A stretch of DNA of 64,000 nt from Verrucomicrobiota bacterium (GTDB lineage: Bacteria; Verrucomicrobiota; Verrucomicrobiia; JABWAM01), in NCBI GenBank assembly GCA_023269615.1, contig JAHFSY010000014.1, positions 18,301-82,300 on the forward strand. The letters are read 5' to 3'. The notes under the pieces were generated by a model. It made no database searches. It saw nothing but the letters and a program-made list of their open reading frames with translations, and was not told the origin of the DNA. Below are positions 8,935-17,215 of this stretch, in pieces (the first letter of the stretch is position 1; each line of letters starts with the position of its first letter). A program made the translations under genes and the position numbers.

Positions 8935-10667
8935 ACCAGGACACGGAACATCCCGCGTGGTATCGCAACCCGGAAATCTGGGTGGCGCTGCTTACCCTGC
9001 TGGTGCGATTCTGGTTCCTGATGCGCTTGCAGGACTCGCCATTTTTTGTGCCGATCCCGGGCGGCAACGACCGCTCGCTCTACAACGGGCTGGCCCAAAA
9101 TATTGCAAAGGGACATATTTTTCCAGAAGGCGTGTTCGCCTACATGCCTCTCTACCCGTGGTGCCTCGGCCTCCTCTACGCAATCGTGGGGTCAACCCCG
9201 GAAGCGAACATCTGTGCCGCCGGGCTGGTGGGGGCGATGCTCGACGCCGCCACCACATTCATGATCGTGCGCCTGGCACGTCGGCTCGGCGCGTCGCCGT
9301 ACGTGGCGTCGGCGATGGGGATCCTCTACGCGCTCTATCCGACGGCCATCATCTATTCCACGACAATCATGCCCAACACGCTGAATGCGTTTTTGCTGAT
9401 GACCTTCGTCGTGGCGACGCGCACGCTGGGGACATCCCCGTCACGTCTTCGCTGGTTTGGTGCCGGTCTGCTTGCGGGTGTGATTGCCCTGGGTTTTGCC
9501 GGGATGCTGCTGATCCTCATGATCTGCCTCGCGAACTGGGCGGTCTGCCAGGTCCGTCGGAGGGCGTTCAATCCTCTCAACCTGGTTTGCTGCCTGGCTG
9601 GAATGGCGCTGCCGATTTTCCCGGCAACGCTTCACAACTGGCGTGCGGAGCATCAGTTCGTGCTGGTGACGGCCCATGGAGGGTTTAATTTTTACATGGG
9701 CAACAATCCCGATGCGACCGGGTATCCCATCCAGATCAGCACGTTTCGCGGCGACGCGGGGAGCTTGCTGGTGGACGCGCGGGCCGAGGCCGAACGGATC
9801 GAGGGGCGGAAGCTGACGGCGGCGGAATTCTCCGCGCACTGGTCGGATCGCGCATGGAAATACATCCGGGAAAATCCCGGCGCCGAGGGCCGCCTGCTTG
9901 GCCTGAAATTTCTTAAATTCTGGAACCGCGTGGATTACGACGACATGAGGTTCGAGCCGATGTTGAGACTCTCCGATGTCGCCTTTACATGGCCGACATG
10001 GCCGGGTTTTGTGTGGATCGCATGGCTTGGATTCGCGGGGCTGGTCCTGGCGCGCGGAGCGGGCTGGTTGAAGCTGGTCGTCCTGAGTGGACTTATCGGC
10101 GTGATCGGCTTTTTCATCACAGCCCGATACCGCCTGACGTTCGCACCTCTTCTGTGCGTGCTGGGCGCGCTGGGGATTCATGAACTCATCGTGGTTTTTT
10201 GCGATCCTGCCAGAGCGAGACTGAAGGTGATCGGGACCGCACTGGTGTTCGTGGTCACGGGGGCGATTGCATTTCTGCCGCTGTCGCAAACCGATTTTCG
10301 CGCGCTGGATCATCTCAACACGGCTGCCTACCTGATGGAGCGAAAGATGCCGGCCATGGCCCTGGAGCAGGCCATTTCGGGGATCAGGATTTCGCCCTAC
10401 AATGCCGAGCTTCGTTTTGTCGAGGGCAACGCGTTCATGGGCCTGAGGCAGCCGAAGGATGCGGTGGCGGCGTATGCGGCGGCGCTTGAAATCAAGCCGT
10501 CTCATGCCCCGGCACATTTCAACATGGCCCAGGCATGGATGGAGTTGAATGAGCCGCAAAATGCGGCTGCCGAGGCGTTGCTCGCGCTGAAAAATGATCC
10601 CAAACATCCCCACGCGTGGGAAGTTTTGGAGGAGGCCCGTCAGCGGATGCAGAAGATCAACCCATGA
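8931..10667 (+). CDS. GT-39-like membrane glycosyltransferase with C-terminal TPR repeats
   Basis: This 578-residue protein has two parts. Residues 1-460 contain about ten hydrophobic spans and a first-loop motif IPGGNDRSLYNGLAQNI, resembling dolichyl-phosphate-mannose-type (GT-39) transferases. Residues about 465-575 form TPR-like helices (MERKMPAMALEQAISGIRIS; PKDAVAAYAAALEIKPSHA; EPQNAAAEALLALKNDPKHP). Such TPR tails usually mediate protein contacts. It overlaps the genes on both sides by 4 bp (ATGA at 8931 and 10664), making it the middle gene of a tight three-gene operon. The donor and acceptor are unknown. Confidence 0.7.
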   Translation: MNQDTEHPAWYRNPEIWVALLTLLVRFWFLMRLQDSPFFVPIPGGNDRSLYNGLAQNIAKGHIFPEGVFAYMPLYPWCLGLLYAIVGSTPEANICAAGLVGAMLDAATTFMIVRLARRLGASPYVASAMGILYALYPTAIIYSTTIMPNTLNAFLLMTFVVATRTLGTSPSRLRWFGAGLLAGVIALGFAGMLLILMICLANWAVCQVRRRAFNPLNLVCCLAGMALPIFPATLHNWRAEHQFVLVTAHGGFNFYMGNNPDATGYPIQISTFRGDAGSLLVDARAEAERIEGRKLTAAEFSAHWSDRAWKYIRENPGAEGRLLGLKFLKFWNRVDYDDMRFEPMLRLSDVAFTWPTWPGFVWIAWLGFAGLVLARGAGWLKLVVLSGLIGVIGFFITARYRLTFAPLLCVLGALGIHELIVVFCDPARARLKVIGTALVFVVTGAIAFLPLSQTDFRALDHLNTAAYLMERKMPAMALEQAISGIRISPYNAELRFVEGNAFMGLRQPKDAVAAYAAALEIKPSHAPAHFNMAQAWMELNEPQNAAAEALLALKNDPKHPHAWEVLEEARQRMQKINP

Positions 10668-12190
10668 GGTCATCTTTGCTCGAATCCTTTCTGGTCAGGA
10701 ATGAGCGGAGCTTGATTCTCCTGTTCTGCCTGCTGGCCGGAATCCGGGTTTTTGTTTTTACAGCCGCCTTTCCATTTTTTTCGAATATTGATGAGTCGGA
10801 CCATTTTGACGTCATCAGCAAATACGCCCACGGGGAGATTCCAGAAGCGGGGGAACTCTTCGGCGACGAGTCGAGCGCCTTGATCGGGCGGTTTGCCTCG
10901 CCGGAATACTATCATTACGAGAGCCAGTATAAGGATGGGAACATTCCGCTCCCGTGGTGGTCGGATTCATCCCAGATACCCGATCGCATGATGATCACGC
11001 GCATCATGCGAAACCAGATAAGCGGCGAAGCCATGCAGCCGCCGGTCTATTATTTTGTGACCGGATGCTGGCATCGCCTCGGGAAGGTCATTGGGCTGAG
11101 AGGCGGGTTTCTGCTCTATTGGACCCGTTTTCTGAATGTGCCGGCCTATGTCCTGATGGTGGGGCTGGCCTACGCCACGGTGCGGAAATTTTATCCGGAT
11201 CGCTTGTTCCTGAGGATCGGCGTGCCCATGATGCTCGTCTTTTTCCCGCAGGATGTCTTTTACCAGTTGAGCAACGATGTTTTTTCCGCGTTGTTGTGCG
11301 GGGTGGTTTTTTATCTGGCCCTGGACTTTTATGTTGCAGATTCGATCAGCTATAAATCCTGTCTCCTCACCGGGCTGGCGGTTGCGGTCGCGTGCCTCGT
11401 GAAACTCACCAATATGCTGGTGATGCCGATGCTGGCGGTCGTCGTGCTGGCGAAGGCGCGGATCCTTTTTAGCAATCGAAGGTTGGGGGGTGAGTGGCCG
11501 AAGATGGCCGCATTGCTTGCGGCGGGACTGCTGCCGGTGGCTGCGTGGATGTTGCAGAATCACTCGATGCAGGGTGGCTGGACGAATTCCACATTCAAGA
11601 TGAGTTTTTTGAGGCTGCGGCCGTGTTCATGGGACGAAATTCTCCATCATCCCATATTCACGCTGCATGGGGCTGCATTTTTTTGGGACGAACTGCTGCG
11701 CACTTTCTGGCGCGGGGAAACTGGCTGGATGCTTCTTACGCTCTCATGGGACGTCGCCGATGTGTTTTATTCCAGCACGTCGTTCCTGTTCCTTATGGCG
11801 GCGCTGCTGGGGCTGGTGATCGGGTGGAGGAAAAAATCAGACGGCGAACGATTTTCAACGAGCATGATGTTTCTCGCATTTGCCACGGGCATCGGACTGA
11901 TCGCATGGCTGTCAGTGAGCATGATCTCGGTCCCGTTTGAGGGTCATGGTTTTCTGCCACACCCCTCGCCTGAACATCCTTACGTGACGGCGGGACGCCT
12001 GATTTCCGGCGCGTTGATCCCATTCCTGATTTTGTACCTGCAAGGCCTCGACTGGCTTCTGTCACGCTGGAAGGGAATCGGGGTGAGGCTGGCCTGCGTC
12101 GGGGCCATCCTGCTTCTCATGGCCGGTTCCGAAATCGTGATTTCACAGGGCCCATTTCACAGCCGCTACAACTGGTTTCATCTCCCTTGA
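10664..12190 (+). CDS. Multi-pass membrane protein, GT-C-like
   Basis: This is 508 residues from ATG 10664 (MRSSLLESFLVRNERS), which overlaps the previous stop by 4 bp. It has about ten hydrophobic spans. Its first external loop, FFSNIDESDHFDVISKYAHGE, has the acidic pattern seen at the catalytic position of GT-C transferases. After the last span only a short tail remains, so it lacks the large soluble domain of its two neighbours. It probably works with them in building or attaching a surface glycan; I cannot name the substrate. Confidence 0.6.
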   Translation: MRSSLLESFLVRNERSLILLFCLLAGIRVFVFTAAFPFFSNIDESDHFDVISKYAHGEIPEAGELFGDESSALIGRFASPEYYHYESQYKDGNIPLPWWSDSSQIPDRMMITRIMRNQISGEAMQPPVYYFVTGCWHRLGKVIGLRGGFLLYWTRFLNVPAYVLMVGLAYATVRKFYPDRLFLRIGVPMMLVFFPQDVFYQLSNDVFSALLCGVVFYLALDFYVADSISYKSCLLTGLAVAVACLVKLTNMLVMPMLAVVVLAKARILFSNRRLGGEWPKMAALLAAGLLPVAAWMLQNHSMQGGWTNSTFKMSFLRLRPCSWDEILHHPIFTLHGAAFFWDELLRTFWRGETGWMLLTLSWDVADVFYSSTSFLFLMAALLGLVIGWRKKSDGERFSTSMMFLAFATGIGLIAWLSVSMISVPFEGHGFLPHPSPEHPYVTAGRLISGALIPFLILYLQGLDWLLSRWKGIGVRLACVGAILLLMAGSEIVISQGPFHSRYNWFHLP

Positions 12191-12197
12191 TCCCCGA

Positions 12198-12221
12198 CCA
12201 CGTTCTGGCGAACGTGGCTAC
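12198..12221 (+). repeat. Half copy of palindromic repeat family B
   Basis: CCACGTTCTGGCGAACGTGG followed by CTAC, 8 bp after the stop of the membrane-protein operon. It matches the right half of the copy at 7735-7792. Confidence 0.7.
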
Positions 12222-12241
12222 AAATCCTGATCAGAACATGG

Positions 12242-12370
12242 TCACCAAAACTTTTTGGGTATGCCGATGCAGCCCGACAGGGTGAAGGCGATCATGGTGG
12301 CGAAGGCGAGTTCCGCGCAGCAACGGAGAAGAGTTTGTATTCGTGAAGGTTGCGCGAGTGGTTGTTTCAT
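12242..12370 (-). CDS. Very small putative lipoprotein
   Basis: This is a 42-residue frame: a short basic N-terminus, a hydrophobic stretch ELAFATMIAFTLSGC and a lipobox (LSGC, Cys34). Only eight residues remain after the cysteine (IGIPKKFW). The product would be a lipidated octapeptide-like lipoprotein, comparable in size to entericidin-type proteins but with no sequence match I recognise. The start ATG at 12370 has an 8 bp hairpin immediately upstream (12372-12403) and no clear ribosome binding site, which weakens the call. It is supported by the clean lipobox and by otherwise empty sequence. Confidence 0.5.
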   Translation of the reverse strand: MKQPLAQPSRIQTLLRCCAELAFATMIAFTLSGCIGIPKKFW

Positions 12371-12371
12371 G

Positions 12372-12403
12372 GGAGTGGGCGTACGCTACATTACACCCAC
12401 TCC
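12372..12403 (-). promoter_or_regulatory. Hairpin directly upstream of the small lipoprotein
   Basis: GGAGTGGG and CCCACTCC form a perfect 8 bp stem around a 16 nt loop, ending one base before the ATG. It could control translation or be a transcription-factor site. It is not followed by a U-tract on either strand, so it is not a standard terminator. Confidence 0.4.
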
Positions 12404-12457
12404 AAGCACAAGAGAAAACTTACATAAGTAATTGATTATCAAATACTTATAAAACAT

Positions 12458-13243
12458 TCAGGCAATCACTGTTTCCACCTTGGCTGTTCGCAGTGGCCAG
12501 ATTCCATCGGCGTTGGTTTCTTCATTTTTTCCGTCAATGGAGGGATTCGGACCGCAATCGTAATCGCAGATGATCGCGCAACGGTTGTTGTCGGACGTAT
12601 TTTTCTTCGACATGTGCAGCACGAGGGAATGGAAGATCAGGAGCCCGCCCGGCTGGACGGGGACGGGCGTGGCTTTTTTCATGTCAATGCGCGATTCCTC
12701 AACCTGCAACTCCTTCGCCACATGGGGAATGAGTCCAAGCTTGTGCGATCCCGGGATCGCCCACACGCAGCCGTTGGCCTCCGTGGCATCATCCATCGCA
12801 ATCCACACGGTCACCTGGCTGGGTTCGTAGTTCTTCCAATAGGCGGCGTCCTGGTGCCACGGCTTGGCGGCGCCCCCGTTGGCGGGTTTGAACATCACCT
12901 TTGACGAGTGATAGTAAATGTTCGGCCCCATGATGTCTTCCATGCAGTCGAGCATTTTTGTCGAGGCGAAGACCTCCTTGACGGCTGGAATGCAAAACAC
13001 CGCGCCCTGGATTTTACGGAACATGCCGGCCCGCTTGGCTTCGGCGTTCGCGTCAAGGCTGTCATCGTTCGCCTTTTCAAGGTTAAAGCCGTCGGCGTCG
13101 CGGGTCATGGAACGTCGTTCATGGCAGACGCGGTCAATGTCGACCTTCACGCGCTGGACTTCCGCAGGTGGGAGAAAGTCTTCAACGACGAGATATCCGT
13201 CACGCTGGAACTGTTCGAGTTGGCGGGGGGAGAGATGTTTCAT
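12458..13243 (-). CDS. Phytanoyl-CoA dioxygenase (PhyH) family protein
   Basis: This is a 261-residue Fe(II)/2-oxoglutarate oxygenase. The iron ligands are visible as HQD in KPWHQDAAYWKNY (His and Asp) and the distal His in FHSLVLHMSKKNTS, followed by the oxoglutarate-binding Arg in NNRCAIICDY. GCVWAIPGSHKLG is the conserved PhyH loop. Such enzymes hydroxylate CoA esters or diverse small molecules; here the substrate is unknown. I start at MKHLSPRQLEQF, the usual PhyH opening; in-frame ATGs at 13264 and 13276 would add 7 or 11 residues but lie in the inverted repeat at 13263-13292. It is divergent from an AraC-type regulator gene that probably controls it. Confidence 0.85.
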   Translation of the reverse strand: MKHLSPRQLEQFQRDGYLVVEDFLPPAEVQRVKVDIDRVCHERRSMTRDADGFNLEKANDDSLDANAEAKRAGMFRKIQGAVFCIPAVKEVFASTKMLDCMEDIMGPNIYYHSSKVMFKPANGGAAKPWHQDAAYWKNYEPSQVTVWIAMDDATEANGCVWAIPGSHKLGLIPHVAKELQVEESRIDMKKATPVPVQPGGLLIFHSLVLHMSKKNTSDNNRCAIICDYDCGPNPSIDGKNEETNADGIWPLRTAKVETVIA

Positions 13244-13262
13244 ATGTCGCAATCTATCATCC

Positions 13263-13292
13263 ATGCCTGAGCCCATCCATGCGCTCAGGCAT
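13263..13292. promoter_or_regulatory. Inverted repeat between the PhyH and AraC genes, candidate operator
   Basis: ATGCCTGAGC and GCTCAGGCAT are perfect 10 bp arms separated by 10 bp. The half-sites are thus about two helical turns apart centre to centre, suiting a dimeric regulator. It lies in the divergent intergenic region, so the AraC-family product is the natural candidate ligand (inference). Confidence 0.45.
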
Positions 13293-13335
13293 CATTTTTA
13301 TGTCTTTTTCAATCATCATGGGCTAGGGTGAATTC

Positions 13336-14247
13336 ATGAGCCGACCCCCCCGTTTACCCACGGCCAGTTCATTGAACCGTCCGCAGGCGGAATACCCACC
13401 GTACCCGGATCATCCCGCGCATGAGTGGCTGGAGCGTTCGTTGGAACAGATGATGGTGCGCGGCGTGACAGCGATCCTCTACAAGTGTGCGCCGAAGTGG
13501 GCGATGCCCACCCGGCGCATCAGCGATGACATGTTGTTTTACGTCATCAAAGGGCGGGGGCGGATGACGGTACAGGGGCGGACGCACCCGCTCTTTCCAG
13601 GAATCTGTGCGAGTTTTCAGCGGGGGGTGGAACACGCGGCGTTCCATGATCCGGGTCATCCGATCCATGTGATCTCGCTTCATTACACAGCCACCGTGTT
13701 TGAATCGTTGACTGTGCCCGACCTGCTGGGGTTCCCGAATTTTTTCCAGGTAAAAGGAGATGCGGCGATGGATGCGATGATGAGGGAGGCGTGTCGGGAA
13801 CACGCGTTGCGCCCGCCCGGATGGGAGCGCGGATTGGAATCGCTCACGACACGCATCCTGCTGCATTTGATCCGGGAACACGGCGGAACATTGAGCATGA
13901 AATCACAAGACGCAAAATTCGCCGACCTGCGACGGTTGCTTCCGTCGCTGGAATCCATGAAGGGAAACCTTGCCGCGCTGGCGTCGGTTCCTGCACTGGC
14001 GCGTTCCGCCGGGTATTCCGAGGCGCAATTTCGTCGGGTGTTCGCGCGGGCGATGGGCATGGCGCCTGTCCAGTACATGCGCCGTATCCGGATGGAGCGG
14101 GCCGGCGCGCTCCTGCGAACGACATCCCAAACGATCGAGTCAATATCCGCTGAAGTGGGCTACGCCGAACCCGCCTTCTTCGCGCACAGCTTTAAAAAGC
14201 TGATGGGAATCGCACCTGGAGAGTATCGTCGAAGGCATGAGTTGTGA
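13336..14247 (+). CDS. AraC-family transcriptional regulator with N-terminal cupin domain
   Basis: This is a 303-residue regulator. An N-terminal cupin-like sensor domain (about residues 40-140; RISDDMLFYVIKGRGRMTVQG and GVEHAAFHDPGHPIHV) is followed by the AraC double helix-turn-helix (about 200-300; LARSAGYSEAQFRRVFARA, then ISAEVGYAEPAFFAHSFKKL and GIAPGEYRRRHEL). The ligand is probably a sugar or related small molecule. It is divergent from the phyH gene with an inverted repeat between them, the usual arrangement of a regulator and its target. AGGG lies just before the ATG at 13336. Confidence 0.88.
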   Translation: MSRPPRLPTASSLNRPQAEYPPYPDHPAHEWLERSLEQMMVRGVTAILYKCAPKWAMPTRRISDDMLFYVIKGRGRMTVQGRTHPLFPGICASFQRGVEHAAFHDPGHPIHVISLHYTATVFESLTVPDLLGFPNFFQVKGDAAMDAMMREACREHALRPPGWERGLESLTTRILLHLIREHGGTLSMKSQDAKFADLRRLLPSLESMKGNLAALASVPALARSAGYSEAQFRRVFARAMGMAPVQYMRRIRMERAGALLRTTSQTIESISAEVGYAEPAFFAHSFKKLMGIAPGEYRRRHEL

Positions 14248-14263
14248 TGCGATCTTTTCCGCT

Positions 14264-14340
14264 GTAGGAGCCGCTGCCAGCGGCGACCGGGAATCAGGGC
14301 GCTTCCCTGGGTCTCGGTCGCGGATGGCATCCGCTCCTAC
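14264..14340. repeat. Palindromic repeat family A (GTAGGAGC type), copy 1
   Basis: The left arm starts GTAGGAGCCGCTGCCAGCGG and the right arm ends ATCCGCTCCTAC. The arms are imperfect complements around a central spacer. A degenerate half copy follows at about 14376-14393. It lies between the convergent AraC and oxidoreductase genes. Confidence 0.8.
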
Positions 14341-14406
14341 GTCCTACAGGGAGATGCGAAGCGTGATAGGAATTACCGACAGCGGTTCCTACACAAGAGA
14401 GCGCAA

Positions 14407-15426
14407 TCACTTATTCAGCCACACCGCGTTTGTCTGCGCCTCGAGCGTGGCACGGCATGCGGCGAAGGATTTTTCGTGCGGGATACAGAGGTTTGTTTTG
14501 TTCTCCACGTCGCGGATGAGGTCGTCATACAGCGTCACTTTCACATCTTCGCAGGAAATGCGATGGGGCGGCTTTTCAGTGGTCGCGAGGATGAGCTGGT
14601 TGCCGGTGAAGCGGTCGTTGTCCACGGCGAGGTCCACGGTTTTGCGCAGCTCGATCATGCCCTTCGTCCCGATGATGATGTTCCGGATGTCGCCAAATGT
14701 CGGCATGCTCTCGGGCGTGAACCAGTCCACGCGCACGTAGGCCGTCGCGCCGTTGGGGCCAACGAGCGTGGCGTCGCCGAAATCACCGAACGTCGGGACG
14801 TCGGGATGTCCGAAATTTCCCACGCGCGAGGAAGTCACCGTGGGCCTGCCGCCGCCGAGGTGCGTGAACATCTCGATCTGGTGGATCGCGATGTCGTTGA
14901 TGAGCCCGCCGTAGAGTTCGGGCACGAACATCCATGCGGGGCGGATCGGGCGCATGAGCTTGTGCGGGCCAAGGCCGATGAAGTTGACGATGCGCCCGAT
15001 GGCACCGGCCTCGATCATCTCGATCGCCCTGCGGCTGGAGGGATCCATGAGGCGCTCGCCGTACCAGACGAACCATGAGCGGCCGGTTTCCTTCTGGGCC
15101 CGCTCGATGTCGTCAAGCTGCGCGAGCGTGGTCATGGCGGGCTTGTCCACGAAGAAATCCTTGCCGTGCCGCATGGTGGCGCAGGCGAGCGCGGAGCGCT
15201 CGTTGTTGATGGCGGCCGAGCAGATGAGCTGGATGCTTGGGTCCTCGATGATTTCTTTTTCGGAGCGGGCAAGGGGCACGTTTGGAAAAACCTTCCGCAT
15301 CTGGGCCTGCAACTCCGGCTCCTTTGCAAAATAGGCGACGCACTCGGCCTTGCCGGTTTTGACCAGTCCATCAGCCATCGCGAAGATGTGGCCGTGATTC
15401 AGGCCGATGACGGCAAAGCGCATCAT
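14407..15426 (-). CDS. Gfo/Idh/MocA-family NAD(P)-dependent oxidoreductase
   Basis: This 339-residue protein has an N-terminal Rossmann fold (MRFAVIGLNHGHIFAMADG) and the C-terminal alpha/beta domain of the Gfo/Idh/MocA family, which oxidises or reduces sugars and cyclitols. The family EKP motif appears as DKPAM (about residue 115) with the conserved Lys. The active-site region includes LYGGLINDIAIHQIEMFTHLGG, with the usual D-x-x-x-H pattern. The glycine motif reads GLNHGH rather than GxGxxG, seen in some subfamilies. It starts 4 bp after the FAH-family gene stop and is probably translationally coupled to it, suggesting a two-gene sugar or sugar-acid pathway. Confidence 0.85.
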   Translation of the reverse strand: MMRFAVIGLNHGHIFAMADGLVKTGKAECVAYFAKEPELQAQMRKVFPNVPLARSEKEIIEDPSIQLICSAAINNERSALACATMRHGKDFFVDKPAMTTLAQLDDIERAQKETGRSWFVWYGERLMDPSSRRAIEMIEAGAIGRIVNFIGLGPHKLMRPIRPAWMFVPELYGGLINDIAIHQIEMFTHLGGGRPTVTSSRVGNFGHPDVPTFGDFGDATLVGPNGATAYVRVDWFTPESMPTFGDIRNIIIGTKGMIELRKTVDLAVDNDRFTGNQLILATTEKPPHRISCEDVKVTLYDDLIRDVENKTNLCIPHEKSFAACRATLEAQTNAVWLNK

Positions 15427-15430
15427 GCCC

Positions 15431-16192
15431 TCACGCGTTGGCGACGCTGTTTTTCAGCGGGGCGAGTCCTTCGATCCGGACTTCGAGCTGGTCGCCGGCC
15501 TTGATGGGCTGGACGTTGAAGGGGGTGCCGGTGAGGATGATGTCGCCGGGCATGAACGTGATGTGCTGGCTGAGGAAGTGGAGGAGAAACGGGACCTTGA
15601 AAATCAGCTGGTCGGTGCGTGAGTTTTGACGCAGCTCCCCGTTCTGGAAGAGCTGGATTTGCAGGTTGGTGGGATCGAGGTCATTGCGGACGAATGGGCC
15701 GACGGGCGTGAAGGTGTCGAATGACTTGGCGCGCGCCCACTGGCTTTCGCTGCGCTGGATGTCGCGATCGCTCACATCCTGCGAGCAGGTATAACCGAAG
15801 ATGTACGATGGGGCGTCCTTGACCGAAACGCCCTTGGTGCGTTTCCCGATGACCACGCAGAGCTCAGCCTCGTAATCGGTGCGGTGCTTGGTGTAGGGGA
15901 CGCGGATGGTGCCTTCGTGTTCGAGGAGGGAGGAGGGGGCCTTGAACCAGATCAGCGGTTCCTTCGGGAGTTCCTTGCCCGATTCCTTCGCGTGGTCGGC
16001 GTAGTTGAGGCCGACGGCGATGATCTTGGAAGGCTCGACCGGCACGAGGATTGTGAGGTCCTCCAGCTTGTGTTCCTTGATGGGCTTGGCCGTGCCGAAC
16101 ATGGGGTTGCCGTCGAGTTCGGAGACCTTGTTGCCGTGCACCTCGCCGTGGAATGTTTTCGCTCGTGTCTTGAATCGTCCGTAATTCGCCAT
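15431..16192 (-). CDS. Fumarylacetoacetate hydrolase (FAH) family protein
   Basis: This 253-residue protein belongs to the FAH superfamily of metal-dependent hydrolases and decarboxylases acting on 2-oxo acids. It shows GLNYADHAKESGKELP, the metal-ligand glutamates in DYEAELCVVIGKR, the further ligand region GYTCSQDVSDRDIQ, and the closing MPGDIILTGTP loop. FAH relatives next to Gfo/Idh oxidoreductases often act in sugar-acid catabolism; the exact reaction is not determined. I start at MANYGRFKTR (ATG 16192) because the upstream extension to 16321 is basic, atypical and overlaps the opposite-strand gene. Confidence 0.85.
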   Translation of the reverse strand: MANYGRFKTRAKTFHGEVHGNKVSELDGNPMFGTAKPIKEHKLEDLTILVPVEPSKIIAVGLNYADHAKESGKELPKEPLIWFKAPSSLLEHEGTIRVPYTKHRTDYEAELCVVIGKRTKGVSVKDAPSYIFGYTCSQDVSDRDIQRSESQWARAKSFDTFTPVGPFVRNDLDPTNLQIQLFQNGELRQNSRTDQLIFKVPFLLHFLSQHITFMPGDIILTGTPFNVQPIKAGDQLEVRIEGLAPLKNSVANA

Positions 16193-16276
16193 AGGGCTGC
16201 GATATCTAAACGGAAGCCCCCTCCTTTGCCAGCGTTTTTTGTTTTCCCGGATGCGGAAAAGCTTTATCACCGAAGG

Positions 16277-17080
16277 ATGTTTCATGGTTTTCCATGGATG
16301 ATGCGCGGGGTGTTTTTCCAAGTGGCGGGCTTTTTCCTGTATGCAAGCCTCATGCTGTCATGCGCGCAGGCTGCCGACCCGCTGCCGTTCAAGGAGGGTG
16401 AGAAACTCACGTATGAGTTTCACTGGGGTCCCATCATGGTGGGGCGGGGCACGTTTGAAGTGACGGAGATCCGCAAGGACGGCACCTGCGTCTTCAAGGT
16501 GCGCGTAAAATCCAACGATTTCATCTCGGCGATCTATCCCGTGGAGGACGTGATCACGAGTGTGTTTGATTCGAAGAAAATGCGCTCCGTGAGCTTCGAG
16601 CAGAACCGGAGTGAGGGCGATCACCATGTCTGGGAGGAGACCTTCTACTATTACGACTCAGCGTGGGCGAGCACGACCTCCTATACCTCGGGCGAGGCAA
16701 AGTGGTTCACAATCCCGAAGGACGCCGTGCAGGACAAGCTCTCAACCATCTACTACATGCGCTGCCTCGATTGGAAGGACCGCGACACTGCCTCGGTGGT
16801 GCTCGGCAACGACAAGGAAAACTACAAGGTGAACATGACGAAAACAGAGAAGGAAAAAATCGAGCTGGACGACTTCGAGCCAATCCCCACGTTCAAGATC
16901 GAGCCCAACACCGAGTACATGAGCGGATTTGTCAAAAAGGGAAAGATGTGGGTCTGGGTGAGCGACGACGCATTCCGCATTCCGATCCGGGTGGTCTCCA
17001 AATTGTCCGTCGGCAGCGTGAGTGCCATTCTGATCAAGGTTGAGGGGGTGGAAGGATGGCCGTATGATCCGAAGGATTGA
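16277..17080 (+). CDS. DUF3108-domain exported protein
   Basis: This 267-residue protein has a signal peptide (MMRGVFFQVAGFFLYASLMLSCAQAA) followed by a DUF3108-type beta-rich domain: FKEGEKLTYEFHWGPIMVGRGTFEV, then ISAIYPVEDVITSVFDSKKMRS and the C-terminal GSVSAILIKVEG. Proteins of this family are periplasmic or outer-membrane associated and of unknown function. Candidate starts are ATG 16277, 16298 and 16301; the signal peptide works with any of them. LSCA within the signal could act as a lipobox, so lipidation is possible. It is divergent from the FAH-family gene, with 84 bp between. Confidence 0.7.
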   Translation: MFHGFPWMMRGVFFQVAGFFLYASLMLSCAQAADPLPFKEGEKLTYEFHWGPIMVGRGTFEVTEIRKDGTCVFKVRVKSNDFISAIYPVEDVITSVFDSKKMRSVSFEQNRSEGDHHVWEETFYYYDSAWASTTSYTSGEAKWFTIPKDAVQDKLSTIYYMRCLDWKDRDTASVVLGNDKENYKVNMTKTEKEKIELDDFEPIPTFKIEPNTEYMSGFVKKGKMWVWVSDDAFRIPIRVVSKLSVGSVSAILIKVEGVEGWPYDPKD

Positions 17081-17215
17081 GCCGTAGCCCGCCTAGAAAT
17101 AACAAATATGCAAAAGCCTGATGTTGCCAAGAAACCTGTCGTGTGGGATATCTTCGGAATGAATCAAGTGCAGCCTCTTTATTGCGGTTTTCAGTCAACA
17201 CCCTGAGTTTACGTC

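Noticed and set aside
9441..10673. 410-residue minus-strand open frame
   Set aside because: It is antisense to the GT-39/TPR gene; the plus-strand gene overlaps both neighbours by ATGA as expected for an operon.
17108..17206. 32-residue frame ahead of the thiolase gene (MQKPDVAKKPVVW...)
   Set aside because: It fits in the gap and could be a leader peptide, but has no clear ribosome binding site, regulatory codons or recognisable family.
17081..17215. Possible cobalamin riboswitch ahead of the thiolase-mutase operon
   Set aside because: The 135 bp is too short for a complete B12 riboswitch and I saw no B12-box-like sequence.
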